DNA of 64,000 bases from Oscillospiraceae bacterium Marseille-Q3528 (GTDB lineage Bacteria > Bacillota > Clostridia > Lachnospirales > Lachnospiraceae): NCBI GenBank assembly GCA_018223385.1, contig JAGTTR010000015.1:41809-105808 (forward strand). The letters run 5' to 3'. Of this stretch, positions 51,807 to 62,900 are shown in pieces. The notes below the pieces were generated by a model, which did no database searches, was not told the DNA's origin, and worked only from the letters and a program-made list of their open reading frames with translations. The translations under genes and the position numbers were made by a program. Position 1 is the first letter of the stretch. Each line of letters opens with the position of its first letter.

Positions 51807-51962
51807 ATGTCCATGCGAGAAATTGATGTTGCTGAGTATTTGTGTCATTTACTTTTCAATAACGGAACTTTCTTTATAGTATGTCCAATGCAGGATGAGT
51901 TTGTTCCATATATCTCTAAAAGTTTTGAGAAAATGCAATGGAATTATGTAAGAGATATTTAG
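51807..51962 (+). CDS. Small open frame, 51 residues, possible gene remnant
   Basis: An ATG frame in an A/T-rich patch, coding for MSMREIDVAEYLCHLLFNNG and ending EKMQWNYVRDI. No ribosome site precedes it, and I recognise no family. Base use differs from both neighbours, which suggests a fragment of a lost or acquired gene, or a chance frame. The rest of the gap (51719-51806 and 51963-52129) shows nothing I can name. Confidence 0.3.
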   Translation: MSMREIDVAEYLCHLLFNNGTFFIVCPMQDEFVPYISKSFEKMQWNYVRDI

Positions 51963-52129
51963 GTGGCAAAGACAGACGCAAGACGGATGCACGATGTGCA
52001 CAGGGCATGTGATATACAAAGGTAAAGCAAAAATTCCGTCGAAATAATCTTCAAAACAGGGACACAAACCGGCAAAATATGCGGGAAACTTATGCTACGT
52101 TTAGAAAAAACAAAGCAGAGGTGGAGACG

Positions 52130-53608
52130 ATGATCGAGGTTGTTTATCAGGGAGACGCGCAGGAGGAACAGGAAGGCATCGCATTGCCGAAGAATGTCCG
52201 GCAGGTGGGGGAGATCCAGCGGGACAGACGGATTTACATAGAAGATTACGTGGTGACATACATTCGACAAAAAATAGAGGAAAACAAGAATCTGGGCTGT
52301 GTGCTCATCCTGACGGGAAGAAAAGAGTACGTCCAGGACACGCTGTATCTGTTTGCGGATGGCGCGTTTCTGGTGGAGTACGAGCAGGTGGGGAAGGATT
52401 ACGTGTTTTCCGACCGGGTGTGGGAAACCGTCTATGAGCAGGTGAAGGAATATTTTTCCGGCGGGGAGATCGTGGGATGGCTGCTGTACGACGACGATCT
52501 GACGGAGGAACGGCTGCTGAAAGCACAGAAGAAAAACTTTCCGTCGGAGGACATGCTGCTCATCAAACGGGAGGCCTACGAGGAGGACTGTACCTGCTAT
52601 CTTTATCGGGGCGGCAGTCTGGACGAGCTGCCCGGGTACTTCGTTTATTATGAGAAAAACGAGGCCATGCAGGAATTCCTTGTGAAAAATTATCAGAACG
52701 CCGCCCGGGCGGCGGAGGAAGAGCAGGCCATCCGAAAGAAAGAAGAACCGGTGGTGAACTTCCGAAAACGCATGCAGAAAAACCGGGAACCAAGGAAGCA
52801 GGCCGGCGGCACCCATGGCATTCTGTATGCGGCGGGTTCCTTTTTGCTGCTGCTGGTCATCCTCACCGGAATCACTATGGTGAATAATTATGATAAAATG
52901 CAGCAGCTTGAGACGGCAGCAGATCTGGCGGGCACGCCGCAGGCCGGCGGCGATGCACGGCAGACGTCCGCGGCGGTCGCCAATGGCAGAGACGGCACCG
53001 GAACAGATGAGCAGAACAGAACGGAAGGAACCGCCGGGGCGGCAGGGGGACAGGCTGGGAGTGCCAACACTGCGGATCAGGCCAGTGCGGCCGGGAATGG
53101 AACCGGGCAGAGCGGAAGCATAGAGCAGACTGGCGGGACAGGCAGTCAGGCCCGGGTGGAGGAAGCCCCTGCCGGGGTAACACCGCTGACGGATACCGCT
53201 TCCACAGGTTCTTCTGTAGAAAATGGGAGTAGCCAGAATAGCCAGGGACAAGCGGCAGACGGGGCTGCGTCGTCAGGTGCAGAATCAGAATCCTCTCAAA
53301 ATTCCGGTGAAATCGGTATGGAAAACGAAAACCGGGAAGCAGGACAGGACGACGGGTCTGCAGGGGCGCAGTCCGACAGCGAAACGTCTGATCAGGATGC
53401 CGATGCCACCGGCGGTCAGACGCAGGATGAAACGGCGCCTGCCTCCACCAACGTGCCTGTCCAGTACACCGTCCAGCCCGGGGATACTCTGCTGGCCATC
53501 AGCAAACGGGTCTACGGCACTGACCAGATGGTAGGCAAGATCTGTGCCGCCAATGGCATCAACGACGGAGACAAAATACTGGCCGGGCAAAAAATACTGC
53601 TTCCCTAG
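52130..53608 (+). CDS. Membrane protein with C-terminal LysM domain
   Basis: 492 residues from the ATG at 52130. A cytoplasmic N-terminal domain of about 220 residues (PKNVRQVGEIQRDRRIYIED; DYVVTYIRQKIEENKNLG) that I do not recognise is followed by one span at about 232-250 (LYAAGSFLLLLVILTGI). A long Gly/Ala/Ser/Thr/Gln-rich linker (about 255-440) leads to a LysM domain (about 444-492: YTVQPGDTLLAISKRVYG and AGQKILLP). LysM would hold the wall peptidoglycan, so the protein could join a cytoplasmic process to the wall. It is followed by beta elements and a DUF5711-like gene. Confidence 0.8.
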   Translation: MIEVVYQGDAQEEQEGIALPKNVRQVGEIQRDRRIYIEDYVVTYIRQKIEENKNLGCVLILTGRKEYVQDTLYLFADGAFLVEYEQVGKDYVFSDRVWETVYEQVKEYFSGGEIVGWLLYDDDLTEERLLKAQKKNFPSEDMLLIKREAYEEDCTCYLYRGGSLDELPGYFVYYEKNEAMQEFLVKNYQNAARAAEEEQAIRKKEEPVVNFRKRMQKNREPRKQAGGTHGILYAAGSFLLLLVILTGITMVNNYDKMQQLETAADLAGTPQAGGDARQTSAAVANGRDGTGTDEQNRTEGTAGAAGGQAGSANTADQASAAGNGTGQSGSIEQTGGTGSQARVEEAPAGVTPLTDTASTGSSVENGSSQNSQGQAADGAASSGAESESSQNSGEIGMENENREAGQDDGSAGAQSDSETSDQDADATGGQTQDETAPASTNVPVQYTVQPGDTLLAISKRVYGTDQMVGKICAANGINDGDKILAGQKILLP

Positions 53609-53622
53609 ATTAGAAAACATGA

Positions 53623-53740
53623 TATAATGTGTGCAAAAGAAAAGGAAGCGACGTCGAAGACGGCATTTACTTTTCTTGCACCATTATCGAACGAACAGCC
53701 TGCGTAGCAGGCAATAAAGCGCGATAGCGCGGGTTCGTGA
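53623..53740 (+). ncRNA. Beta structured element, unit F, with -10 box
   Basis: TATAAT at 53623-53628 is followed at once by the element. Hairpin 1 pairs GTGCAA...GAAAAG with CTTTTCTTGCAC; its inner part is the same as in unit E. The second part, closed by ACGAAC/GTTCGT, holds GCCTGC-GTA-GCAGGC and GCGC-GATA-GCGC. Together with unit G it forms the leader of the DUF5711-like gene. Confidence 0.6.
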
Positions 53741-53755
53741 GATGCAAGGGAGAGG

Positions 53756-53840
53756 ATTTGAGACTCGTAGCATTATCGAATGAACAGCCTGCGATAGCAG
53801 GCAGCAGAGCGCGATAACGCGGGGAACCGGAGTTTGAAAT
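53756..53840 (+). ncRNA. Beta structured element, unit G (second part only)
   Basis: Closed by ATTTGAGACTC and GAGTTTGAAAT, with one mismatch. Inside are GCCTGC-GATA-GCAGGC and GCGC-GATAA-CGCG. The first hairpin of the other units is missing. Confidence 0.5.
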
Positions 53841-53870
53841 TCCGATAGAAAGATAAAAGGAGCCTCTTAC

Positions 53871-55079
53871 ATGGCAGAAGATAATATCAGGCCCTTCCGG
53901 ACACGGGACGCCCAAAACGTCCCCACAGAGGAAGAGCGTGCTTTACATAAAAAGATCCGCCGGCATCGGCTGGGCGGCCGGGCGGCCATCGTGGTGCTGC
54001 TTCTGGCGGCGGCAATCCTGATCGCCTATTTTTACATGGATTACCAGCGAAAGACGTACAGCAACTACAGCATCATCGAGTGGAATGAGCTCAGCGGTAT
54101 GGAGAATTCCAACAGCGTTTCCTTCGGCGGCAATATCCTGCGCTACAATAAAGATGGCGTGGCCTATGTGGATTACACCAACGCCCAGATCTGGAACCAG
54201 CCTTACGAGATGGGATCACCGATGCTGGATGTGAGTGACCAGGCGGCAGCCGTGGTGGACAAGGGCGGCAATAAGATATACCTTTTTGACGAAAAGGGCC
54301 TGACCGGCGAGATCGACACGGTGCTTCCCATTCAGAAGATCGCGGTGTCGGATGCGGATACGGTGGCTGTGCTGTTGAAGGATGGCAGCGTCAGCCGGGT
54401 GAATTATTACAATAAGAGCGGCGAAGTGATTTCCGAGATGAAGATCGGTATGGACAACATGGGCTATCCCATGGCCATGGACGTGTCGCCGGACGGCAAG
54501 ATGTTCATGCTGTCTTTTTTGAGCGTGTCCGGCGGCAGTCTGGATACGGTGATTTCTTATTATAATTTTGGAAATGTGGGACAGGAGTACAAGGATCGTC
54601 TGGTGAAGTCCAAGACTTACGAGGACAGCGTGTTCCCGGAGGTGGAATTCCTGGACGACAGTACCTCCGTGGCTTACGGGGATACCATGGCCTGTATTTA
54701 CAAAGGTTCCCAGATCCCGGAGGAATCCGCCACGATCACGTTTGCGCAGGAGATCCAGAGCGTATTTTCGGATGCGACGCATCTGGGCTTTATCCTCAGC
54801 AACGACAAAGAGGGCACCCCGTACCTGGCAGAGGTGTATAATCTGAGCGGGAAAAAGATTTTCTCGGAGGATGTGTCTCTGGCTTATACCCAGGTCAAGC
54901 TGGACCGGGAGAAGGTCATTCTGTTCAATGACACGGAATTTTCGGTATACAGCCTGTCTGGCATCCATAAATTTGAGGGAGAATACGAGTCCACCATCAA
55001 GGACGTGATCTCCACCAACAAGCAGTCCCGGTATATCGTGATCACACCCACCGAGATGGATAAGATTAAATTAGAATGA
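53871..55079 (+). CDS. DUF5711-like membrane-anchored beta-propeller protein
   Basis: 402 residues. A cytoplasmic basic N-terminus, one span at about 38-57 (AAIVVLLLAAAILIAYFYM), then a large extracytoplasmic domain with repeated beta blades: YNKDGVAYVDYTNAQIWNQP, VVDKGGNKIYLFDEKG, VLLKDGSVSRVNYYNKSGEV, AMDVSPDGKMFMLSFLSV. This fits the family I know as DUF5711, propeller-like with no defined activity. It stands between the LysM protein and a CvpA-like protein, an order I recall from other Lachnospiraceae. Confidence 0.7.
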   Translation: MAEDNIRPFRTRDAQNVPTEEERALHKKIRRHRLGGRAAIVVLLLAAAILIAYFYMDYQRKTYSNYSIIEWNELSGMENSNSVSFGGNILRYNKDGVAYVDYTNAQIWNQPYEMGSPMLDVSDQAAAVVDKGGNKIYLFDEKGLTGEIDTVLPIQKIAVSDADTVAVLLKDGSVSRVNYYNKSGEVISEMKIGMDNMGYPMAMDVSPDGKMFMLSFLSVSGGSLDTVISYYNFGNVGQEYKDRLVKSKTYEDSVFPEVEFLDDSTSVAYGDTMACIYKGSQIPEESATITFAQEIQSVFSDATHLGFILSNDKEGTPYLAEVYNLSGKKIFSEDVSLAYTQVKLDREKVILFNDTEFSVYSLSGIHKFEGEYESTIKDVISTNKQSRYIVITPTEMDKIKLE

Positions 55080-55293
55080 CGGTCCAGACAGAAAATCTCA
55101 AAGCGATGGATAAAAGCAGAAAAGTGTCGGAATGTAGAGAAACGTATAGATTGTGGCCAAAACTCACTCAAAGCGATGCGAAGAAGAATGCTGCTGATGA
55201 AAGATTAACTGTCAGCACATTAGGTTACAGCAAATGCAGAAACGACGACAACATAGACTGAACTGACAGAAAGAGAAGACAGGAAGTGGAGAC

Positions 55294-55995
55294 ATGAACT
55301 GGTTACTGATAGGAATTTTGATTTTTATGCTGATCTGCACGATCAACGGATACCGCAAGGGCTTCATCAGGCTTGCGGTTTCCTTTGTTTTTGTGATCAT
55401 CACCATTGCGCTGGTGCGGATGGTGACGCCTTATCTGGGCAGTTTCCTGGAGCAGCACACGCCGGTATACAGCACCATCAAGGAAAACTGTATGGAAATT
55501 TTCCGGGAGGACGCCGGGGACTACGATCAGGAGAAAAAGACTGACCAGGTGAAGGCCATTGAGAGCAGCCGTTTGCCGGAAAAATTTAAGAAATCCCTCA
55601 TGGAAAACAACAATGCGGAGATCTACTCGATCCTGGAAGTGACGGGCTTTGATGAGTATATCGGCACCTATGTGGCGAAAACGCTGACGAACATCATCGC
55701 CTTTGTGCTGGCGTTTATCATCATTTATCTGGCGCTGAAGCTGATCCTGTTTTCCCTGGATCTCATCGCAAGGCTGCCAGTGCTCCACGGCATCAACAAG
55801 ACGGCGGGGCTGCTGCTGGGGCTGGCGGAGAGCCTGGTGTTCATCTGGGTATTTTTCCTGGCGATCACCATCTTTTTCACCGGAAAAACCGGCGAGAACC
55901 TGATGGGCATGGTCAACGACAGCCTGTTCCTGCGGTTCCTGTATTCAAACAACTATCTGCTGAAAATCATCAGCGCTATTGTGCTGGGGGTATAA
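55294..55995 (+). CDS. CvpA family membrane protein
   Basis: 233 residues with four spans (about 2-18, 22-45, 125-155 and 168-195). The N-terminus (LIGILIFMLICTINGYRKGF) and GINKTAGLLLGLAESLVFIW correspond to the conserved parts of CvpA. Between spans 2 and 3 there is an extracytoplasmic loop of about 75 residues, longer than in E. coli CvpA. CvpA proteins support envelope integrity and, in E. coli, colicin V release. It could work with the DUF5711-like and LysM proteins upstream. Confidence 0.8.
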   Translation: MNWLLIGILIFMLICTINGYRKGFIRLAVSFVFVIITIALVRMVTPYLGSFLEQHTPVYSTIKENCMEIFREDAGDYDQEKKTDQVKAIESSRLPEKFKKSLMENNNAEIYSILEVTGFDEYIGTYVAKTLTNIIAFVLAFIIIYLALKLILFSLDLIARLPVLHGINKTAGLLLGLAESLVFIWVFFLAITIFFTGKTGENLMGMVNDSLFLRFLYSNNYLLKIISAIVLGV

Positions 55996-56077
55996 AACAT
56001 ATATGAGAATGCGGCTGGACCGGCGTTTATGGATGTGACGAAAGTGGATGAGGCTGATTTTGTTGGAGGGATACGCG

Positions 56078-56671
56078 ATGAAGGTATGCATTTTGATGGG
56101 AAGCCCGAGAGCACAGGGTAACACGGCAGCACTGCTGGCCCCCTTCACAGAACAGCTGGAAAGCTGCGGCGCCCAGGTAACGCGCTTTGATCTTTACGAG
56201 AAAAACCTGCAGCCCTGTCTGGCCTGCCGGGCCTGTCAGAAGGACTGGACGATTTTCGGCTGCGCGAGAAAGGACGATATGCAGGAAATCTTTGACGCGG
56301 TGATGAATTGCGATCTGCTGGTGCTGGCATCGCCCATCTATTCTTGGTATTGCACCCCACCCACCAAATGCGTGCTGGATCGGCTGGTGTACGGCATGAA
56401 TAAATATTACGGAGAGAAAAAGGGCCCCTCTCTCTGGCGTGGAAAGAAGATGGCCCTGATCACAACGTGTGGATACCGGCCGGAAAAAGGGGCCGATCTG
56501 TGGGAGGAAGGCATGCGCCGTTACTGCAAACACTCTCAGTTGACTTATGTGGGAATGCTGGCGGAGCGGCATCTGGGCTACGCCTCTGTGTTTATGGATC
56601 CTGAGAAGGAAGCGCGGGCCCGGGCATTTGCCCGGGCGTGTGTGCAAGCTTTTGATATTCCTTCGGCGTGA
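56078..56671 (+). CDS. Flavodoxin-fold NAD(P)H-dependent FMN reductase-like protein
   Basis: 197 residues from the ATG at 56078 with GGAGGG upstream. The FMN phosphate loop is GSPRAQGNTAALL near the start; LVLASPIYSWYCTPPTKCVLDR forms the isoalloxazine pocket. CLACRACQKDW is a Cys-rich stretch seen in iron-sulfur flavoproteins and related reductases; the spacing here is too short for a clear [4Fe-4S] site. The electron partner is unknown. It follows the CvpA gene by about 80 bases and ends in a strong terminator. Confidence 0.85.
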   Translation: MKVCILMGSPRAQGNTAALLAPFTEQLESCGAQVTRFDLYEKNLQPCLACRACQKDWTIFGCARKDDMQEIFDAVMNCDLLVLASPIYSWYCTPPTKCVLDRLVYGMNKYYGEKKGPSLWRGKKMALITTCGYRPEKGADLWEEGMRRYCKHSQLTYVGMLAERHLGYASVFMDPEKEARARAFARACVQAFDIPSA

Positions 56672-56698
56672 TGTTCATTTCGTGAATAAAGGTACGGT

Positions 56699-56751
56699 AA
56701 AAATGGGAGATATCTGAGAACCTGATGGGCCGGATATCTCCCATTTTTTTG
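56699..56751 (+). terminator. Strong terminator after the flavodoxin-like gene
   Basis: AAATGGGAGATATC pairs with GATATCTCCCATTT, followed by a T run. Confidence 0.88.
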
Positions 56752-56956
56752 TGGCTTTTTTATGATTGCCAGGCATTTTGTAAAATAATTTGCGAAGCCC
56801 TCGTGCTGCTAATGAGAAGAATTATCACATAATATCAAGATTTTTTTGAATTTTGGTGAAAGGATTTCCTCTTTCTGGTATTTCATATAATAGAGGGTTA
56901 TCGCGAACTGCGATATTTTCACGAAAAAGAGAAAAAGAAAGGCAGGGGGGACTATT

Positions 56957-59900
56957 TTGAAAAGATTTTTCAGCATACTGCTTGCAGTGTGTCTTCTCGC
57001 AACCTGTGTTCCCATGGATACGTACGCCATGGTCGGCGCATTGAACACAACGACAGAGGCAGTTTCGGCCGATAGTAATGGGGCATCCGTTGGAACTTAT
57101 AAGGTCAGATGGATCCAGAATGACCATATCCGGCTGTATGTTGTGACAAACAGGGTTGACAAAGAAACTTATCTGGTGACGGTTCCGGCAAGAACCAAAG
57201 CTTCGGCCAAGGAAGCATGTGACATGGTTAGGCAGAAGGGAATCTATCAGAAGCCGTATTTTACGGCGGGTTCCAAAAGGATACTCTATTCTACCAGAGA
57301 TGTATCCGTGTCAAACAATGCCATTACGGTGAAATATGTACTCAAGCCCTATGAGCAGATTTCCGGTCTGGCGAAGAATTCCTATGTGGTGACGACCACG
57401 TACCGGATCGTGAAGCTGGATGAAGGCACGACGGCAGGCACCACCGGTGCAGGGCGGATTTATGAGGATGATGCAGACAGCGGCAGAACCTATGGCATCA
57501 GAACGAGTATCGATGCCGCCTATCAGGGCTCCCCGGTCAGCTCTTACAGTGATCCCGTGGATCTGAAATTTTTTACAGAGCTGCACTATTTTAATAAGAT
57601 GGGACATGCCGATGCATCGAAAGGTGCGTCCCTCTATATGAGCAGCGCATCGGGAAGCTCTCAGGATGGATATACCCATACAGAAGAGGCTCTGGCGGTG
57701 GACATGCTGCACGTGAATACCGGGTCGGTTGGCTGGGCCTATAGTGCGATTACCGGTCAGTACAAGAGCCATGGGGAAGCGATTTCCGAGCTGTTTACCA
57801 AGGGCTATTCTTGGGCAAATCCCTTTACGGCCATGTCCCCTCTGTATACCGGGTATGTGGACGGCCATGCTGGCGATCCAGATGCAGACTGCCGTGATTC
57901 GCTGCCGGAGCAGTTCTCGGCGACGGTCAGTGGTAATGTGACGCTGGAGTGCCCGTTTAATATGCTGGGTAAAGAGCGCAGTTTTTACCATGGAAATATG
58001 CTCTGGGGATTCCGGGATCTGTATACCGATAAAGAGGAATTTACCCCCAGTGATAAGGTGGAGGTCAGTACAACAGCGAAACAGCTGGGAATTTATCAGA
58101 CTGGGAAAACCTATCAGGCGGTTCCGGCAGAAAATGCGGCTGCTCTTGAGAAAAATAAGGAAACCTACGGGGAACCGGTTGCTGTTTTAAGGGGAAATTA
58201 TGCGGAAAAAAATGGCCGCTATGTATTCAGTTCCGGTGCGGCGGCGCTGTCTGCCACTATCACTGCTACGTGGCCCATGGGAAGCGGCAGCTTCTCTGTC
58301 GGCAAAGACGGCAGCTTTGAGATAAACGGTGTCAGCCTGAACGCACCTACCTTTAAATTTTATCAGGAAAAATCATCCGGACAGGATGGCCTTTCCATTG
58401 CACCGGGGGCTGATGGCCTGGCAGTGGCCATGGATGCGGACACCAACGCGGCAGTCATGACAACGGATGTCCCGGGCACCACCATCCGGGTGGAAAACGC
58501 CATGATCAAGCCCAGTGGAAATATCAGCTTTGCGGGTAATGCCCAGTTTGCCATTTTCAGAGGCGCGGAGTTTACCATGCAGGAGCTGGGCTACGGCATG
58601 AAAAACGACAAATTCAAGGTGAACGGTATCCGGGCAACGGGAAAGATTGATACTGCGGACATGCTGGGCCTGGAAATGGCAAGCCTGGAAGGCACCATTG
58701 ATACGTTCAACTCCTATTATCACTTTACCATGGAATTGAATGTGTTTGATCTGTTTGAAACCAATGCAGAGCTGGAGCTGATGAGGTCCGACCTGACAGG
58801 TTCCCTCATGCCCAACAAGCTGTATTTCTTCGCAGGATCCAGCGTGGCCAAGATTCCGCTGGTGCCTCCGGTCGTGGTGGCAAACATCACCGGTGCGGGC
58901 GGCGGCTTTGACGGTCTGGCGAAAACGCTGAACGGAGATTTCTTCGCCATTCCACCGCTTACCCTTTCGATCACCGGAAGAGGTGAGGTACTTAATGTCA
59001 TTGAGGCAAAGGCCACCTATACCTTCCGGCCGGGTTATTACAAGCTGGAGGCAGAGGATGTGGGCATTGCATTCCTGAAAAAACTGAATCTGATCGACAA
59101 TTTTACCATCTATGAGGGGATTCAGGGAGAGACACGCAATCATAAGGGTACCAACTATACAGGCTTAAGTGCTTCTGGCGGCGCCAGCATCCATATCAGT
59201 GTGCCGAATAAATCGAAAATCATCCAGGCGCAGGGAGATGTCAATGCCAGCGCATTTGCCGGACTGGATAACTATAAGAATCCGACAAAGGTTTATGCTG
59301 TGGCAGACCTGAGCGGCGGTGCGAGGGGAAGTCTGCATTTGCCGAAAAACTGGAAGTTCATTGGTGGGCTTAGTCTGGGATCCACCGGCTTTGATTTTTA
59401 TCTGGGTGCCGACACTGTTGTGCCGGTGAGAGGCACAGATTTCAACGGCGCGGTAAATGCTGCATTTAAGAATTTCAGGGCTTACGGCGGTGCAAAGAAA
59501 GAGGGAGACTGGAAACTGGCCTCCTACCGGGTGTGGTACATATTCCCGGAGAATGATGCGGGATTTAAAGTGGTAGGTTTCTGGTCTGATCTGCCGGAAT
59601 GGAAATGGGAAGATCATAAGCCGGAGGGCTACAGCGCTTCTGTCGGTGAAGAGGATGCCCTTGCGGCGGTGGAGGTCAATCTGGAGCCTCTGGAGACCGT
59701 GGTAACGGAAGCACAGAACAATGCTGATGAGAGCGCTGGTGCAGAGACTGTCCAGGAAGAGCTGCAGAACAGTTCTGTGGAAAATGCCGGTGCGGCGCGT
59801 ACACAGGAGGAAACGCAGAAAATTGTTGCGGCGGAAGCAGGGCAGCAGGATGCAGATGTGGAAAACGCACAGTCCGCACAGGTTGAAACGCAGAAGGCTG

Positions 59901-62900
59901 TTGCGGAAGAACTGGCGCAGATGGATGCACAAAATACTGCTGTTACAGAGAACGCGCAGACAGAATCTGAGAAAACAGGAAGCAACAGCGCACAGGCTGA
60001 ACCTCAGACAGAGCTTGTGACGGAACCTGCGCAGGAGGAAATGCAGGCCGCTGATGCACAGGAAATCCAGCCTGAAAATGCAGAGAGTGCTGCTACAGAA
60101 GGATCTACAGGTACAGATGCAGCAGAAGACAGCTCTTCTGATAGTTATATAATAGAAAATACTCTTCCGGCGGTGATGGCCGAGCCGAACGCAATTTACA
60201 GCAAGGATGTGAGGCTGGACGCACATGCGGGACAGACTTTGCCCAGTGACGCAACGGTTCTCCTGATGGTGACACCTATTGCGGAAGATGCGGACATGGA
60301 TGCTTTTGCGCAGAGTCTTTCTGTTGAAAAGAATGGAAGTGGGATTGCTCTGACATGGCCGCAGTACAATGAAGAGAAAGAGATCATAAATGAATCGGAA
60401 GTGAATGCCCTCATTACCACAAATGGGGATGGAAAACCCTGTGTGATGATCGGGCTTGGACAGAATGCGTCCGTGGATGACACCTGGTCGGTGACAAGCA
60501 GTCTTTCAGACTATAGGGTCAGCATGAATGCGTCTTTGCCCTTTGACAGTCTGTCAGTCAGTCTGCATGGGCAGACCCTGAGCGGGCAGGTGGCAAATCC
60601 AGATGCGAGTGCAAAATATGTGCTGGCTACTTACTTCGGAGAGGAAAGCGGTGATACCACATACGTGATCGATCATCAGGATATCACAGATCCTTCCGAC
60701 ATTTCCGCTGAGATTCCCAGCGAGGGTACCATGCTTCCGACGGGCAGCTATTTTGTGACAGCAAAACTGCTGAGTAAAGTAGAGGTAGAAATTGAGAATG
60801 AGGATGGAACCAAAGGAAAAGAAGAGGTTCTCCTTCCCGTTGATACGGCAGAACTGGGGCAGGTGCAGTATCGGAATACGGTGCAGCCTGCGGCTCCCGC
60901 TTCTGCAGATATCCAGCCGGTGGGCAATGAGATCATGCAGGCATCCTGGAGTACGGTTGCCAATGCAGATGGTTATAAAGTAACCATTTATCAGGAAGAC
61001 GGCGGAAGCTTTGTGGATACCGGCAAGGGCTATATGTATGATGCGGAAGATATCAAAGCCTCCAAGATCAACGGTATCCGTTATGACGCCGCCGCCGATA
61101 CCTTTATGCTGGATATGGCGCTGACTGTAGCCGGGGAGGATGTCGCTGTCAATGAGAATGGAAATGTGACATCCAAGGGAACGTTATCAGCCCTCGAGGC
61201 GGGCAAGACGTACAAAGTTGGCGTGCAGGCATACCGGTACCTGAAAGATGAGGCTGGTAAAAATATTGCCAATTCCAATGTTTACAGTGAAGAGAAGCTT
61301 TCCAATGCTTCTCTGCTGCCAAAATACACGCCGCTGGATCTGGATGTGAAGTTTGAGATCCAGAAGCAGGGGGAATCTTCTTCCGAGCTGGTTTCTCAGA
61401 CAGTGACGGAGGAAAATGGGGTGTTCTCCTGCGTTTCCGGAAAGGGTGCAGATGACAAGTGGTATCTGACCCTGTCGAACAAGACCGGAGAAAATGCAGC
61501 GTATACGCTGACAAGGACGGATACAGACACGGAATATCCGGCTGTGGGAGAAGGAAAATTTGAGATCAACAATGCGGACATCACCGGCTCTATCATGGTT
61601 CGCATGGATGCCAAAGTGGATAAAGGAAGCTATACGGATACCACGACGAAGTATCTGCTCATTGAAAAGGACGAGACAGCACCCATGATCAGCCTGGATG
61701 ATTCGATCGTCTATGCGGACGCCAAAACCGGAGAATATACGATCACCGGTATTGCAGAACCCAACAGCGCTATTTACAGGATCAACCTTTGGGGAGGCAC
61801 GCTGGAGGAGAAGATTGCGGATGCCGACGAGAATGGAAAGTTTTCCTATACGGGAAAACTGGAGCTGACCATGGATCAATACGTGTTCGATGAGAATGGA
61901 GAATTCGTTCTCGATGAAAACGGGGATCCGGTGCTTGAGACAGTGGCTGTTGAGACGGGAGAGAAGATTTCTCTTCTGGCAGCAGACGGCAATGGCAACT
62001 GGTCGGATACTGTGGCGGCATTTGTGACGCTGGCAGATCATGACTGGGAGGATGAGTACACTATTGATGAGGAACCGACCTGTTCCACGGAAGGCAGCAA
62101 GTCGATCCATTGTAAGACGTGTGAGGCCACCAAAGACAGCCAGGTCATCCCTGTCACAACGCATAACTTTGAAAAGGATCCCGTTGCGTACACGGCGCCT
62201 ACAGCCACGCAGAACGGTTCAGCAACCTATCGGTGTGCTGTGTGCCAGGAAACAAAGACCATCGAGATTCCGGCAGTGGAACTGACCGTTGGCGAATCTG
62301 TGAAAAAACTGTCCGATGTGACTTTTGGCATCGAAGGCTGGAGCTGCGATGATTCACAGGTATTGCAGCCGGGAACGGTTGTGGATGCAGTTGCCAAATA
62401 CCGACTGACGGAAAATCTGACAATCACTGCCAACGTGCGGATCAAGGTATCCTGTTCCGCCACCAGTGCGGTGCACAAATCCGGCACGAGCGATCCGGCG
62501 GTCATCCGATGCACCGGTGTGCTGGAGGCCTTCCAGGGATTGACTGTAGATGGAAAAACGCTGACCAATGGCAAAGAATATACGGCAGAGTCCGGTTCCA
62601 CAATTCTGACCTTCACGGCAGATTACCTGAATACGTTGACCGTCGGTACCCACACGGTTGTACTGACCTATGATGCAGGGGAGGCAAGGGCAAGACTGCT
62701 GATTACAGAGGATGGCAATTCCGGTGCGGGAGATAACTCCCATACGGGAAATTCCGGATCCGGCAGTTCCCAAGGTGATCCATCCGGCACGGCAAAGACA
62801 CCGGATACCGGAGATCACAGTCCGGTGCTGTGGTGGATGCTTCTTCTGATCCTCTCAGCAGGCAGTGTGATCGCGCTTGTTATCTTTGGACGACGCAGGA

